Source: Gibbula magus
Taxonomy: Eukaryota; Mollusca; Gastropoda; Trochida; Trochidae
Assembly (NCBI GenBank): GCA_936450465.1
Contig: OW388297.1
Coordinates: forward strand, 53,498,989-53,562,988
DNA: 64,000 nt
Direction: 5' to 3'
Notes under the pieces: model-generated
The model's database searches: none
What the model saw: only the letters and a program-made list of their open reading frames with translations
What the model was told of the DNA's origin: nothing
Part shown: positions 33,381-43,186 of the stretch, one piece after another
How positions within the stretch are numbered: position 1 is the first letter of the stretch
How the letters are laid out: every line of letters begins with the position of its first letter
Translations under genes and position numbers: made by a program

Positions 33381-34737
33381 CTGAAAGAGGCATAGTAAGA
33401 AAATCCAGTCTCCTGTCAGTGGAAAAGGAAGAGGAATCACCTTGACATGTACACCATCGAAGGTAAACTTATTGACATAAACACAGAACTATTTGATATG
33501 AATATAATCTCGTTCATCATTAGTGTGCATGGTTAATGTTATGCTTGTACATCTTCATCTTTATTATAATGAATTCCTTCATATTCTTTTATTATGCTCT
33601 TCTTTTTTCAGAAACTCCTGAAATGGATACATAAGATGCATTGAGAACCATTACACCTGAGTTAGCCAAACGACAGATCAACAGGACAAACCTTGATATT
33701 GGAAGCGCAGAGAGCATCGTTTAAAGCCAGGCGACAATTACAAGAGGATTGAAGCATCCAAAATGTGACCAAGACACACCCCATCTTGAAACTTGAGAAT
33801 TATGTATGAACATCTTTAGTAATTCTTTCTATTAGATACCATGAAGTTATCAATACTTAAAATAAGAATTGTTAAGAACTTTAAATTGCATTTTTTCTTT
33901 TGTTTTAACTTAAATAAGATAGTGTCTAAAATTTGTAACTGTGACATAAAAACGCAAGGAATGTGCTGATTTGTCAATGTTGAAGTAAATTTAATGGTAG
34001 AATATGCAGATCCACTAGATGTTAAATTATTTTAAGTACAATTGAAGTTATGCTTTTGACTTTCTGTATCTGACAACATGTCAGAAAACATTGAGAATGG
34101 AATGGAATATTTATATTTTAAATAAACATGTTGAACCATTGAATATTGTTATCATTTCATTGCTGTCGCTGAACTAATCATCATTTGTAAACTTCGTACA
34201 GGTTTTCTTGATTTGGAAGCAAAAATAAAAAAAGCAAAGAGTAAATTTTAGAAAACTCCTAAAGAGTTTAGTTACTTTAAACTTTCAACAATGGATGAAT
34301 GCATATAATTAAATGTAGTTTACAAATGATGATTATCTCACACCTTTATCAGGTGGTCTTATTAAGCTGTCAATGTCTGATTGATATTTCCAGGATTTCT
34401 TCTTTTAAATCTTAAGTATCTACAAAAGCTGTCTGTGCTGCTGAAGGTGCACAACATGTTTCGAAATGAAACATATTTCACAACATGTTTCGAAATGAAG
34501 CACATTTCACAACATGTTTGAAATCAAAACACTTTTCAGAACATGTTTAAAATCAAAACACTTTTCACAACATGTTCTAACCGTGTATGTGTTTTGATAT
34601 TAAACACATTATGCCACATGTTTTGGTTTTAAACATGTTTGGATCTTTCATGTGTTTAAAAAACAGGACAAGCCACGTGTTTTGGTTTGTGTTTAATGTC
34701 AAAACACCATTTTTGCAGTGTAGAAATAGTTTTTTTT

Positions 34738-35324
34738 AAGAAATGAAGGGAGAGAGAAGATAATATTTTCTTTATTCAATGACATGCAAGGGTATATTCT
34801 AAGTGCGATGTATTGTTGAGCGACACCAGACAAAATAGTATGTAGATAACACAGTTCGCCACTATCGGTTGATTGGCAGTGGTTGGCACAAATTATCCCC
34901 AGATTGAGGATCAGTTTCCCGTCTGTCACAACCGAGGAGCAGAAATAGTGAGACCGGACCTATCCCTTTTGACCAATCATCCTCGGTTAGCCAGGGTTTT
35001 ATATATGCTCCGTTCCCCTCAACTATATCACCCCTGGGACACTCTATCAGAGACAGTTGTACTCAAATTACCCACCCTTGGTCGGCGTGAAGAAATCGGT
35101 AACAAATGTAAAGACGGAAATGGTCAAGGGAGATAACCGGTGACGGAAGGCTTACAAAATGACCGCGCCGCGGAGGTGCATGCTTGGCAACGAAGTGATA
35201 TGAATTGTCATTGGCTCGCAGCTCCAAGCTGCATAGCAGTTTGATTGGCTCACGCTGGCCAACGGCGGGTAATTTGAGTACAGATTTCTCTGATGGAGTG
35301 TGGGGCGTATTGCTGTTTCTACCT
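34738..35324 (-). other. Presumed distal 3' UTR of cationic-peptide gene A
   Basis: 34738-34975 is homologous to 55968-56192, which lies just 3' of gene B. Both carry a minus-strand AATAAA (34771-34776; 56004-56009) in the same context (TTGAATAAAGAAAATAT), and both contain AACACAGTTC(G/A)CCACTATC. Homology resumes at 35300-35325 and then at 36680, so the 1.35 kb between are an insertion. I infer this was one 3' UTR of about 550 bases. Short CCAAT-type motifs near 35210-35260 (CATTGGCTCG, GATTGGCTCACGC) may be chance. Confidence 0.5.
34771..34776 (-). terminator. Polyadenylation signal AATAAA, conserved between loci A and B
   Basis: AATAAA on the minus strand, in the same sequence context as 56004-56009 in locus B. 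In locus A it is separated from the coding exon by the LINE insertion. Confidence 0.5.
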
Positions 35325-36685
35325 GTTCAACTGTTCAACTGTTTTATTACTCATAAACCACCTTCGGTGGTACAAGAGCATATACACAAATACAATTTAC
35401 AATTTACAGGCATGCGTCTGTAGACAGACAATGATTACAATTAATAGTTCATTGAATAATACAAGAATATGTGAATATAAAACAGACAGAATACAGATAT
35501 TTACTAAATATTTGTTAGCATATTTTGAAGCTGTATGATAAAACTTGACAAGTATTTCTTATGTACGATGGTTGTTGGCGACAGGACGTATACTAAACTA
35601 GATATATTGTTATTAAAACATTTGTTTGTGGGTAGATTTAAATTTAGTATTGGACAGTTTAAAATATAGTGTAATTCGTCACCGATTACACTTACACCCA
35701 ATACCAAAAGAAACTTTGCATCTCAGTTGATTTTATCATATGTATGTTTTTCAATTACAAATATTTCAAGTTTTGGACTACGTACACTAAAACTGAAAAG
35801 TAATGGCGTATTGTCATCAGTCAAATATTTTTTTCAGAAGTTTTTAATTTTTTTACAAAAAAATGAAATTTAAAAAAATTTAAAAAATTAAACTTTTAAT
35901 TTTGACAAGACACACATGTTAAGCGACTTACGCACTACTGAAACAGTTTCTGATGTTAAAAGTTCGTTGATATTACCCATTAGCAAAGACCACCGAGTAC
36001 GAGACCACCACCGAATCACAGACGAATTGATCAAACACATTTTGATACCCCTCGTATGTTGATGCGTCCAAACTTTTTATTTAAATAAACTTTTGAAATG
36101 AATATTTTCATACATCGAATGTAAAATTTAATAATTATTACAATACTTAAAAACCCAAATCCAATCGTTGCCTATTATGTGATTTATTAAGACAAGAAGA
36201 TGGGTGCAAAGTTTCTTTTGGTATTGGGTTTAGGTTACAAAGTTTACAATATCTTTCATCCCTTGGTATGTTCTGCCATATTCCAGTTTCAATTGGTAAG
36301 TTGAGATTTAAGGTTCTTAATTTAAAAATTGGAACATAAATATGTTTAGGAGAAAGTAAATATTTTTCGAAAACTAATGTTTGTTTATAGTGTTGATAAT
36401 ACATTCACTTTGGACTTGATCTGATATTTTCTCTACAATTTGAGTGAATTGATCTCTGAGAATTTGTCCAGCTTTCAAAACTAGAAAAGACGTGGAACAT
36501 ACCGAGGGGTTTACAAATACATGTGATAATCCAATTCTAACTAATAATATTTGGACAAAGTGAATCCATGGGTCCGAATTAAAGTTTTCGTTACATTTAT
36601 CAAACTATAATGATATAACACGTTGGATAATTTAATTGTATCAGTACATGTTAGTTTGTGCCAAAAGGATAACATACGCTGGTAT
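35322..36685 (-). mobile_element. 5'-truncated LINE inserted in locus A
   Basis: Minus-strand reading: VYQRMLSFWHKLTCTDTIKL, (frameshifts) QILRDQFTQIVEKISDQVQS, YVPIFKLRTLNLNLPIETGI, WQNIPRDERYCKLCN, and, after an interruption, VIGDELHYILNCPILN. This is the C-terminal part of a non-LTR ORF2 with a C-x2-C...H-x4-C knuckle. The 3' end has the hairpin CCACCGAAGGTGG, then AATAAAACAGTTGAACAGTTGAACAG. Both ends coincide with the points where homology to locus B stops (about 35325 and 36680), which dates the insertion after the A/B duplication. It is pseudogenic. Confidence 0.82.
35697..36233. mobile_element. Insertion with inverted ends splitting the LINE knuckle
   Basis: CCCAATACCAAAAGAAACTT plus TGCA is read on the plus strand at 35698 and on the minus strand at about 36229. 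On the minus strand the LINE protein breaks off at CKLCNLN just above 36230 and resumes with VIGDELHY below 35697. The simplest reading is a roughly 530-bp element with 24-bp inverted ends inside the LINE. I could not see a clean target duplication, so an inversion is also possible. Confidence 0.55.
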
Positions 36686-36825
36686 ACCCAAATTGTGGGA
36701 AAACTTTTACAACCTGAGAGTTTGTTGGTTTGCTTCAACTTCCAACACTTAGTCATGAGCTGGACATGGGCCTCGGGTCATCCAGACGAAGTCTGCATCA
36801 TCCGGTGCACGTGTTTTCTCTGACA

Positions 36826-37866
36826 TCAACCAACGAATAGATATGATCGAAATGGAGAATACATCTTCGCAACCTTCTTCTTTGGTACTTTCTTAAGACG
36901 TTTGAAGATATGTTTAACCCTTTTCAATATCTTCAGGAAATGATGTTGAGAATGCCTGAGTTTTATCTCCATCAACGATCTTGACGAGTGACCAGAGTGT
37001 TCAACTGTAACAGAAAATGGCCACATTTAAAGATGCAGAAATAAACTAATGGTAGTGATGTAAGAGGGATAACTTCAAAACGAGAAACCCTTAAAGGGTC
37101 CCTTAAAGAAAATTTTAAATTATCATTGTGTTAATAGATTTATTTTTGTGTTGCTGAAGATATGTTATTAAATTAAAAGAGACATTAATCCAATGGTGAC
37201 AACTACGTGAATGTTTACTCCTTACAAAGGCACCAGATCGTAATTTTTAACATAAATTAAGAAATATACTTACATAAAATTATAACAACTAGTGTATGTG
37301 TTTGAAGACGTCAAAAGGAGAATTATTATGATGCTTTAAATAACATAAGTTGCTTAAAAAAGACTTGTTGGAAACATTTGGATTTGATTATACTAATTTT
37401 GTCTGTGTTTATCATACATATAGTCACTTAGCAATGTAATAATTGAGTAACAGTTATTGACAACCTACCCCTCGGAGACTCGGAGACTAGACAGAGATGA
37501 AGCAAAACGAGCAGAAGAAGAACCTGCTTCATGGACATGTTGACAAAAATCGTCATTCTGGAAAACATAAAAAGTAAAAGTTGAGCACTTTTTTGGAAAA
37601 TTTACTATAGTTCTAGTCTTGTCTAATCCCCTTTTCAAACACTCCCTCCGATGTTTGATCGTTTTGGCACCTACACAAATAAAAGTGTCACAAAAACACA
37701 AAAATTAAGTCTCAGCAAATGCAATACATACCTGATAATTACAGAATGTCAGAATTGAGTTACTATTGGTGTTCAAAATGATGTCAAATATGAAAGGCCG
37801 ACAGCAGAAAAGATGTACTTACAGCAAGGGAAACCTTTCTCAGCCCTTCCTGGATGTGCTGTGAAT
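36826..37866 (-). CDS. Secreted cationic peptide precursor, paralogue A (candidate antimicrobial peptide)
   Basis: Three exons. Exon 1 (about 37866-37823) is an untranslated leader ending at a GTAAGT donor. Exon 2 (37557-37469) follows TTTTCCAG and begins A-ATG. It encodes 29 residues with a signal peptide (MSMKQVLLLLVLLHLCL, then VSES) and ends in phase 1 at GTAGGT. Exon 3 (37004-36826) follows CTGTTACAG and gives 59 residues to TGA: VEHSGHSSRS, RHSQHHFLKILKRVKHIF, KRLKKVPKKKVAK, ending FRSYLFVG. The precursor is 88 residues, or 82 from the better-context Met7. The mature part has no Cys, 11 Lys, 5 Arg, 6 His and only 2 Glu, with hydrophobics every 3-4 residues, as in linear amphipathic helical peptides. 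Paralogue B has identical exon lengths and phases. I do not recognise the family; the antimicrobial role is inferred from composition only. Confidence 0.75.
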
Positions 37867-37888
37867 GATTCATCGACATATGTTCTTC

Positions 37889-37925
37889 TTTAAATATCCT
37901 CATGAGAACTACTCCTTGTTTATCT
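37889..37925 (-). promoter_or_regulatory. TATA box and upstream GATA-like motif of gene A
   Basis: TATTTAAA on the minus strand at 37889-37896, 30 bases before the A of an initiator-like TCATTC (A at 37866). The same spacing is seen in copies B and C. AGATAA, a GATA-factor-type site, lies at 37920-37925 and is kept in copy C but not in B. The initiator is conserved in all three copies. Confidence 0.65.
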
Positions 37926-38276
37926 CATGTTTATTTTGAGCTACATTTCTAGTATGCTTTACTAAGGGCTTTCTACCATAGGGTAAATGTTCTGTTTGGT
38001 TTGTCTCCCAGGGATTTTTTTTTCTCCAATTTGTATTCCCAACTGCTATCTGTAGAAGAGCAGGTAACCGTTAGACAGTAGAAAGACATCCCGGTCCTGC
38101 ACTGCACTGTCGAAAACAATGAAAGACAAAACATACAATCGACGATCAAGCACCTAATGCACTAGGGATGTCCATTTAAGATGACGTTTCAAAATGTTGT
38201 CATGATATTCTACAAAAGCATATATCACTTCAAATCCAATACATCTCCTGTTAGAAAGTGTCACAAGATTACAAAA

Positions 38277-38833
38277 TAGAGCCACTGGCTCTATAGCTCA
38301 ACAGGCTTAATATACATTAACTAATTCAAAATGTCAGGTGAGAGGTACAACAAATAGGAAGCACTTTGAACAAAGAAGATGAACTAGGTCTTAAGGTCCT
38401 TACCCCTCTGACCTATCTTTGAGGCCAGAGATAAAATCCCCTACAAATAAAGACACACTTGAAGATTAAATTCATTACTGTTGTTTCCTTAAAATTACCT
38501 CCCTTTAAAGAGCACATCAACTCTTAAGATGAAAATGGCCTCTGCGACCTATATTTGAGGTCGCAGGATCATGAAATCTACAATTTAGAATCCCCATTGA
38601 ACTAGGAGTCTAGAGCTTTTGGAACTTGAGAAAAAGATGAAAATAAGTTTTTAAGGTTGTGACCCCTGTGACCCCATTTGGGGTCACGGGGTCACGAAAT
38701 CTACAATGTAGAATCTCCATTAGCCAAGGAGTCTGCACATAAAATTTCAGCTCTCTAGAGTCATGCGAAAAGTTGCGGACGGATGGACGGACGCCATGCC
38801 ATGCCATAAGCCCATAGCCCTGATGAGCTAAAA
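38277..38833 (-). mobile_element. 'GACGGACGG' repeat family, copy 3 (two monomers)
   Basis: Begins TAGAGCCACTGGCTCTATAG, CTCAACAGGC; contains two TAGAAT(C)CCCATT monomers (near 38590 and 38710); ends GGACGGATGGACGGACGCCA...CTGATGAGCTAAAAA. It separates promoter copy C from gene A. Confidence 0.75.
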
Positions 38834-38876
38834 ATGTTTAGCGGAATGAATTTCTAGCCTACTTTTCAGGATTGGC

Positions 38877-39146
38877 CTCCAAACTAAACTTACAGCAAGA
38901 AAAACTATTCTCAGCTTTTCCTGGATGTGCTGTGAATGATTCATCGACATATGTTCTTCTTTAAATATCCTCATGCGAACTACTCTTTGATTATCTCATG
39001 TTTATTTTGAGCTAGTTTCTAGTTTCCTTTACTGAGGGCCTTCTACCATAGGGTAATCCTTCTGTGTGGTTTGTCTCCCAGGGATTTTTTTCTCCAATTT
39101 TTATTCCCAACTGATATCTGTAGAAGAGCAGGTAACCGTTGGACAA
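38877..39146 (-). promoter_or_regulatory. Duplicate promoter plus first exon (copy C) upstream of gene A
   Basis: About 270 bp match 37805-38082, including TATTTAAA (38960-38967), the initiator TCATTC (A at 38937), the AGATAA site, the leader exon (CACAGCACATCCAGGAAAAG...TTGCT) and an intact GTAAGT donor (exon end 38894). No coding exons 2-3 follow before gene A, so this is either an orphan fragment or an alternative first exon that could splice to gene A exon 2 at 37557. Confidence 0.65.
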
Positions 39147-39149
39147 TTT

Positions 39150-40660
39150 CCACTCGCCATCAGTTGCAGCACAGCAGATGTGTTGTCCTATGGATAGGAT
39201 GAGTCGCTGAGCCATTGATGTTTTGTGGAAAGTCTGTTCAGTGAAGACAAGTCTCAGTAACATTTCCAGTATGTTTGTGTTTATTTCCAAATCAAGTACA
39301 TTTGGAGGCCACTTTAGCTAATTAGCTTCTTTAAAGTCTTGGTTGATGACACCATACACCTGCATCCCTGATTCCCTGAGTATATCGGATGCCCCAAGGT
39401 CATACCCAAGCTCTGGAGCCAGGATTCATACGCCCATAAACTGCAAATCAGAGAGGTCACTCATTCTCAACGAAAGTGCACAATTAGTAAATAATGACGT
39501 CGTCCTTATAAATCGGTTCTGTTATAATGAATGTAACGTTAATATGGTGCAATGTAAGATCGATACAATAGGAACTTGAATTCGTAGTACGAACGACAGA
39601 TAAAATGTTACGTTTTACTGTTGATATTTTTAGAGAGGCCTTAGCAATCTTGGAACATGTCAAAATAGCAATGTCGCCAACAAGAACTGTCACGTTGACG
39701 TAGGAACTGAGATTCACCGATAAGTCATGGATGCGATAACACATGTCCAAATATAGAATAACCTTTACTAAGGAATTTTCAGAAAGCAGAACTGTTAACA
39801 CTTTTCTCAAATTTCTTAAAATACCAAATGTTTATTGTCGCTATATTCATGTGTTCTACCTTATCTATTCTGTATAAACTGGGAAATAAATGTTATCTGC
39901 AGTGAACCTAAATACATTCAGTTATTCATTTGTGTTGAATATTGAAGAAAAGTAAAATAGAAAAAATTGTCATATTAAATGTATGAATTTTTTAGAAATT
40001 AAAGAACTATTGTTAAGGAAAAAACGTATGGTTAAGCCTGTATTCTACGTTATGTGTCTCCTACAAAAATCTAAAATATAAACTTGCTAAAAGTAATAGT
40101 TACAGCTCGGTAAAGAATAGACTCGTACCACTTAAATTCACACGGTGACGTTATTTCCATTGAGTTTAAATAGTCTCGGATAAATATTGTTCGAAGATAC
40201 GATTCTTTTTGCCCGATCCTATAAACATTAATCAATTTTGTAAGGAATTATCTTGGCTACACCCTCATGATATATGTATCTTTGATGTGTGTTTAGGTAA
40301 AGCAGTAAGTTGTCCAACATATAGGCTTACATAGTTGTGAAATCATTTAACATGACGATCTATGGGGAACGTTTTTATTCAATATCTATGTAAACATGTA
40401 GGTAAATCTAATGACATTAATTAAATTGTCTTAGGAAAAGTTAATTTAAATTATGTACTTCAAGCGGAGATGATTTCCAATCAAGCTTGATAGTTTTACA
40501 TTGATCCAACCAGAACTCATTTCTTGAAAATTGTTTATCCTGGACATGCAAGTCTATGAAAATAACGTCACCGGACGAATTAACTGGCACAGCCCGGGTC
40601 TTGTATACATTGTTCAACAAAGATATAATAAGAGCAAACATTGTTACACTTTCAGGAGAC
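39150..40660. other. Intergenic DNA, nothing recognised
   Basis: A 108-codon minus-strand open frame (39484-39810) has no recognisable motif. The rest has frequent stops and no repeat ends. Confidence 0.4.
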
Positions 40661-40667
40661 GAGCCGA

Positions 40668-40753
40668 ATGGTCCAGTGGTTACTGCCAAGGATTTCTATT
40701 GCGTTCATTTTCGTAGTACAGGTTCGAATCCCGCGGATAATGATTTTTTTTTA
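40668..40753 (+). repeat. tRNA-like element with oligo-T terminator
   Basis: AATGGTCCAGTGGTTACTGC is an A box of the Gln/Glu-tRNA style, GGTTCGAATCCC a strong B box, and a T9 run (a Pol III terminator) follows about 13 bases later. Acceptor and T stems pair poorly, so it is a tRNA pseudogene or SINE-like remnant that may still recruit Pol III. Confidence 0.6.
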
Positions 40754-41469
40754 AAATGACACCCGAGGTTCCTTTGATATTTGACGTTAAAAAGTGATAC
40801 ATCGCATAAGATATACAAACTTAAAATAAGATGGCAAGGAGATAACAAAAACCAAGCAGAGTTTAAGAAAGTAAACCATTTTGACCAATTTAAATCAAAC
40901 TGAAACTTGTGACATGTTAACCGTTAGATAATATATAATTATTGACGTGTATGGTTCATTACCTGTAACAAATAACGTTATATATAACGTAAAATAGGCC
41001 TACTGAGACATATTGACATGTCATGTTTGGACAGCAATTATAGGATATCTGGTTGGAATGATTTGCTCAAACTTCATAATCTTATTTAATGAACAGAGGA
41101 CTTTGGGGTAACACATATTAACACTTCTAATGAAGACTTTCGATTTTTGTGAAATGCACATTTTCAATTGTGCACTTTCATTGAGAATGAGTGAGGTCTC
41201 TGTGGTGCGTGATGGACATGCTTACCTGCTGGAGCCGGATGATGGACACAACGGTCATCAAAACAGAGTTGCCTTCACTGCATTAATCTTTGGAGGAAAC
41301 ATGGTAGATTCATGGTATCATAGTATTGGTTCTTTGCTCTTACTGTGTATAAACTTGCTGTTGTGCAGAAAATGCATACACTGAAATCTCTACATACTTT
41401 ATTGAAAGCACCCATATGTCTTTTCAGGATCATCGTATACATACTGAATGCATGGCAAGAGATGTAGTT

Positions 41470-42190
41470 ACCATACAGTTAAAGTCAAGAGCCCAGGCAG
41501 TTGTTTCTTCTTCCTGTTTTTTTACTATGCATCCAAAATAGAAGATGTCATCATTTTGTTTGACACTGAACTGGAAACAAGAGACGGCTGATGAGTATAT
41601 TTAAACTGGCTAAGGGCATGCCTGACTTACATACAGAAGCATTGTTGTCACATGCATTCACAGGATGTGATTTCACAAGCTGCTTCAAGGAGATTTGCAA
41701 GTTGAAACCTCTGAAAATCCTTCAGAAGATGTCCATTTTGAAGTATTTCTTGCCAGATAAGGCGACTCTAAGGTTTTTCCATCGGATCTGATTGATGAAG
41801 TGGCTGATTTCACGTGAGCTCTCTTTGGTAGACCTGGCATAAACAAATTGTTGATGAACTTCGCTACCTGCAACTGAACGACTATGGTTGTGAAGAACTA
41901 GACAAGCCCAGGAACATAAAGACACTAGCAAGGTGCCACCTGTTCGCTAAAGCCTGGAGCAACATATTAAACGTGTCTACTACCAGGAATCTTATGTTGC
42001 CAAACCTGAAGTTCCTAATGCCAATGAGAATCATGGATGGACTGTTGTTTGGTGGCAGTGCTCTACCTGAGCAGCTGAGCAACATCCAGGTCAAGCCAAG
42101 TGGCAACTTGCATGATGACCCTTATTGGTCGGTGGACTATGTCACATACAGATATCTTAAGTGTGAAGTCTTAACAATAAGTACAAACAA
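41470..42190 (+). pseudogene. Decayed ORF of a multi-copy invertebrate family (ALTGCDFTS type)
   Basis: Pieces in three frames give DVIILFDTELETRDG, MPDLHTEALLSHAFTGCDFT, SCFKEICKLKPLKILQKM, GDSKVFPSDLIDEVADFT, ALFGRPGINKL, ELRYLQLNDYGCEELDKPRN, IKTLARCHLFAKAWSNIL, and a tail to a stop at 42200. The (H)A(L/F)TGCD(F/T)TS...K...K motif is one I know from large, repetitive families of uncharacterised proteins in cnidarian, mollusc and arthropod genomes, probably transposon-linked. Breaks include a TGA at 41815-41817 where a Cys is usual and frameshifts near 41765 and 41848. Function unknown. Confidence 0.55.
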
Positions 42191-42566
42191 TTTTAAATAA
42201 AGAGTTCATTCAAAATATTATTGCATGAATTATATAGTAATTCAGAAACGTTTGTCATTCAGCGCTAAATATCATTTTGTTTGTATTACCATTAGAAATC
42301 AAAATTGTATATATATTTATACATTCAATTCAAGTTCAGTACCTACAATTTCAGACCGTTCATTGCCACTTTCCACTTCAATGACAATTCAACAAAGAGC
42401 AATCAGAAACTGCAACAGAGGAGAAGAGATGGTCCCCGTGTTTCCCAAGAGCAAAGAAAGTTGAAATTGCAGTGGTAAAGTCAGGCAACATTGCACCCAC
42501 CTTTGGTAAGAATCACCATTTTCCGATTAGGGCTTTAATAGTTGGGAATCAAACTAATACCAACTT

Positions 42567-42890
42567 TTTAGCTCATCATTGCCTTATGGAATGGCATGGC
42601 ATGGCATGGCATGGAATGGCGTAAACTTTTCCTTTTTTCGATTTCTTCACCAGAACCAGTGACAGTTACAGTGCGAAAGCTGAATTGTTGTGTACAGACT
42701 CCATGGTCAATGGGGATTCTAAACTGTAGATTTGGTGACCCTTTGATTCCAATTGTGGGTCACATGGGTCATGACCTAAAAACCTTTCTTTTTCTTGTTA
42801 ACAGTGTATTACTTGAGATTGCTTAGATCTTCAAGCTGAGATAATAAATCACTTAAGTCACGATGAGCTACAGAGCTCATGGCTCTATTT
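42567..42890 (+). mobile_element. 'GACGGACGG' repeat family, copy 4 (degenerate)
   Basis: Starts TTTTTAGCTCATCATTGCC, has GGCATGGCATGGCATGGCAT, one monomer (CAATGGGGATTCTAAACTGT), and ends GATGAGCTACAGAGCTCATGGCTCTATTTT. The TCCGTCC run is lost. Confidence 0.7.
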
Positions 42891-43186
42891 TCATTTCCCA
42901 ACTGCCAAGGGCAAATTAGACTAGATTAGAATTAGACTCTTTACTACAGAAATGTTAAGTTCATACCTACAGAAAAAATTGACATTAACTTGATATACAA
43001 GTATAGTTATTCCAACTTTGTTATACTATGTTCAAATGATTTAATCTCATAAAAATGCTATTAATGTTTAATAAATTTGATTTCCTTTTCTACTCTAGAC
43101 TATGTTAACGTTCTTCTGCAGCAAGTATGAACACAGATTGAAAAAAGCCCAGCTACAAGGAAGCGATGCCAGTATATCAAAAGATG

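Larger units (their letters stand above)
32151..34720. mobile_element. 2.57-kb TIR element with long subterminal repeats and gene-like interior
   Basis: The ends are perfect inverted repeats over at least 19 bp (CACTGCAAAAATGGTGTTT), with TA at each boundary. About 250 bp inside each end are filled with short repeats of ACATGTTTT and AAACACGTG type in both orientations. No transposase was found. The middle holds spliced exon-like sequence with SAM-domain character (separate entries) and a nested MITE relic at 33119. A transposon carrying host gene exons is one reading; a SAM-encoding element gene is the other. Confidence 0.8.

Noticed and set aside
34873..35136. 87-codon plus-strand frame (AVVGTNYPQIED…)
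   Set aside because: The homologous stretch at locus B is out of frame upstream and ends early, while the minus strand carries a conserved AATAAA, so 3' UTR of the peptide gene is the better reading.
35205..35300. CCAAT-type motifs as a separate gene promoter
   Set aside because: No coding exon or first-exon signal follows on either strand, and the segment is homologous to the 3' flank of gene B.
37803..37900. Upstream ATGs (ATGTCGATGAATCATTC) as the start of peptide gene A in exon 1
   Set aside because: They lie between the TATA box and the predicted initiator, so would not be in the transcript. In copy B the ATGs are lost while the gene is intact.
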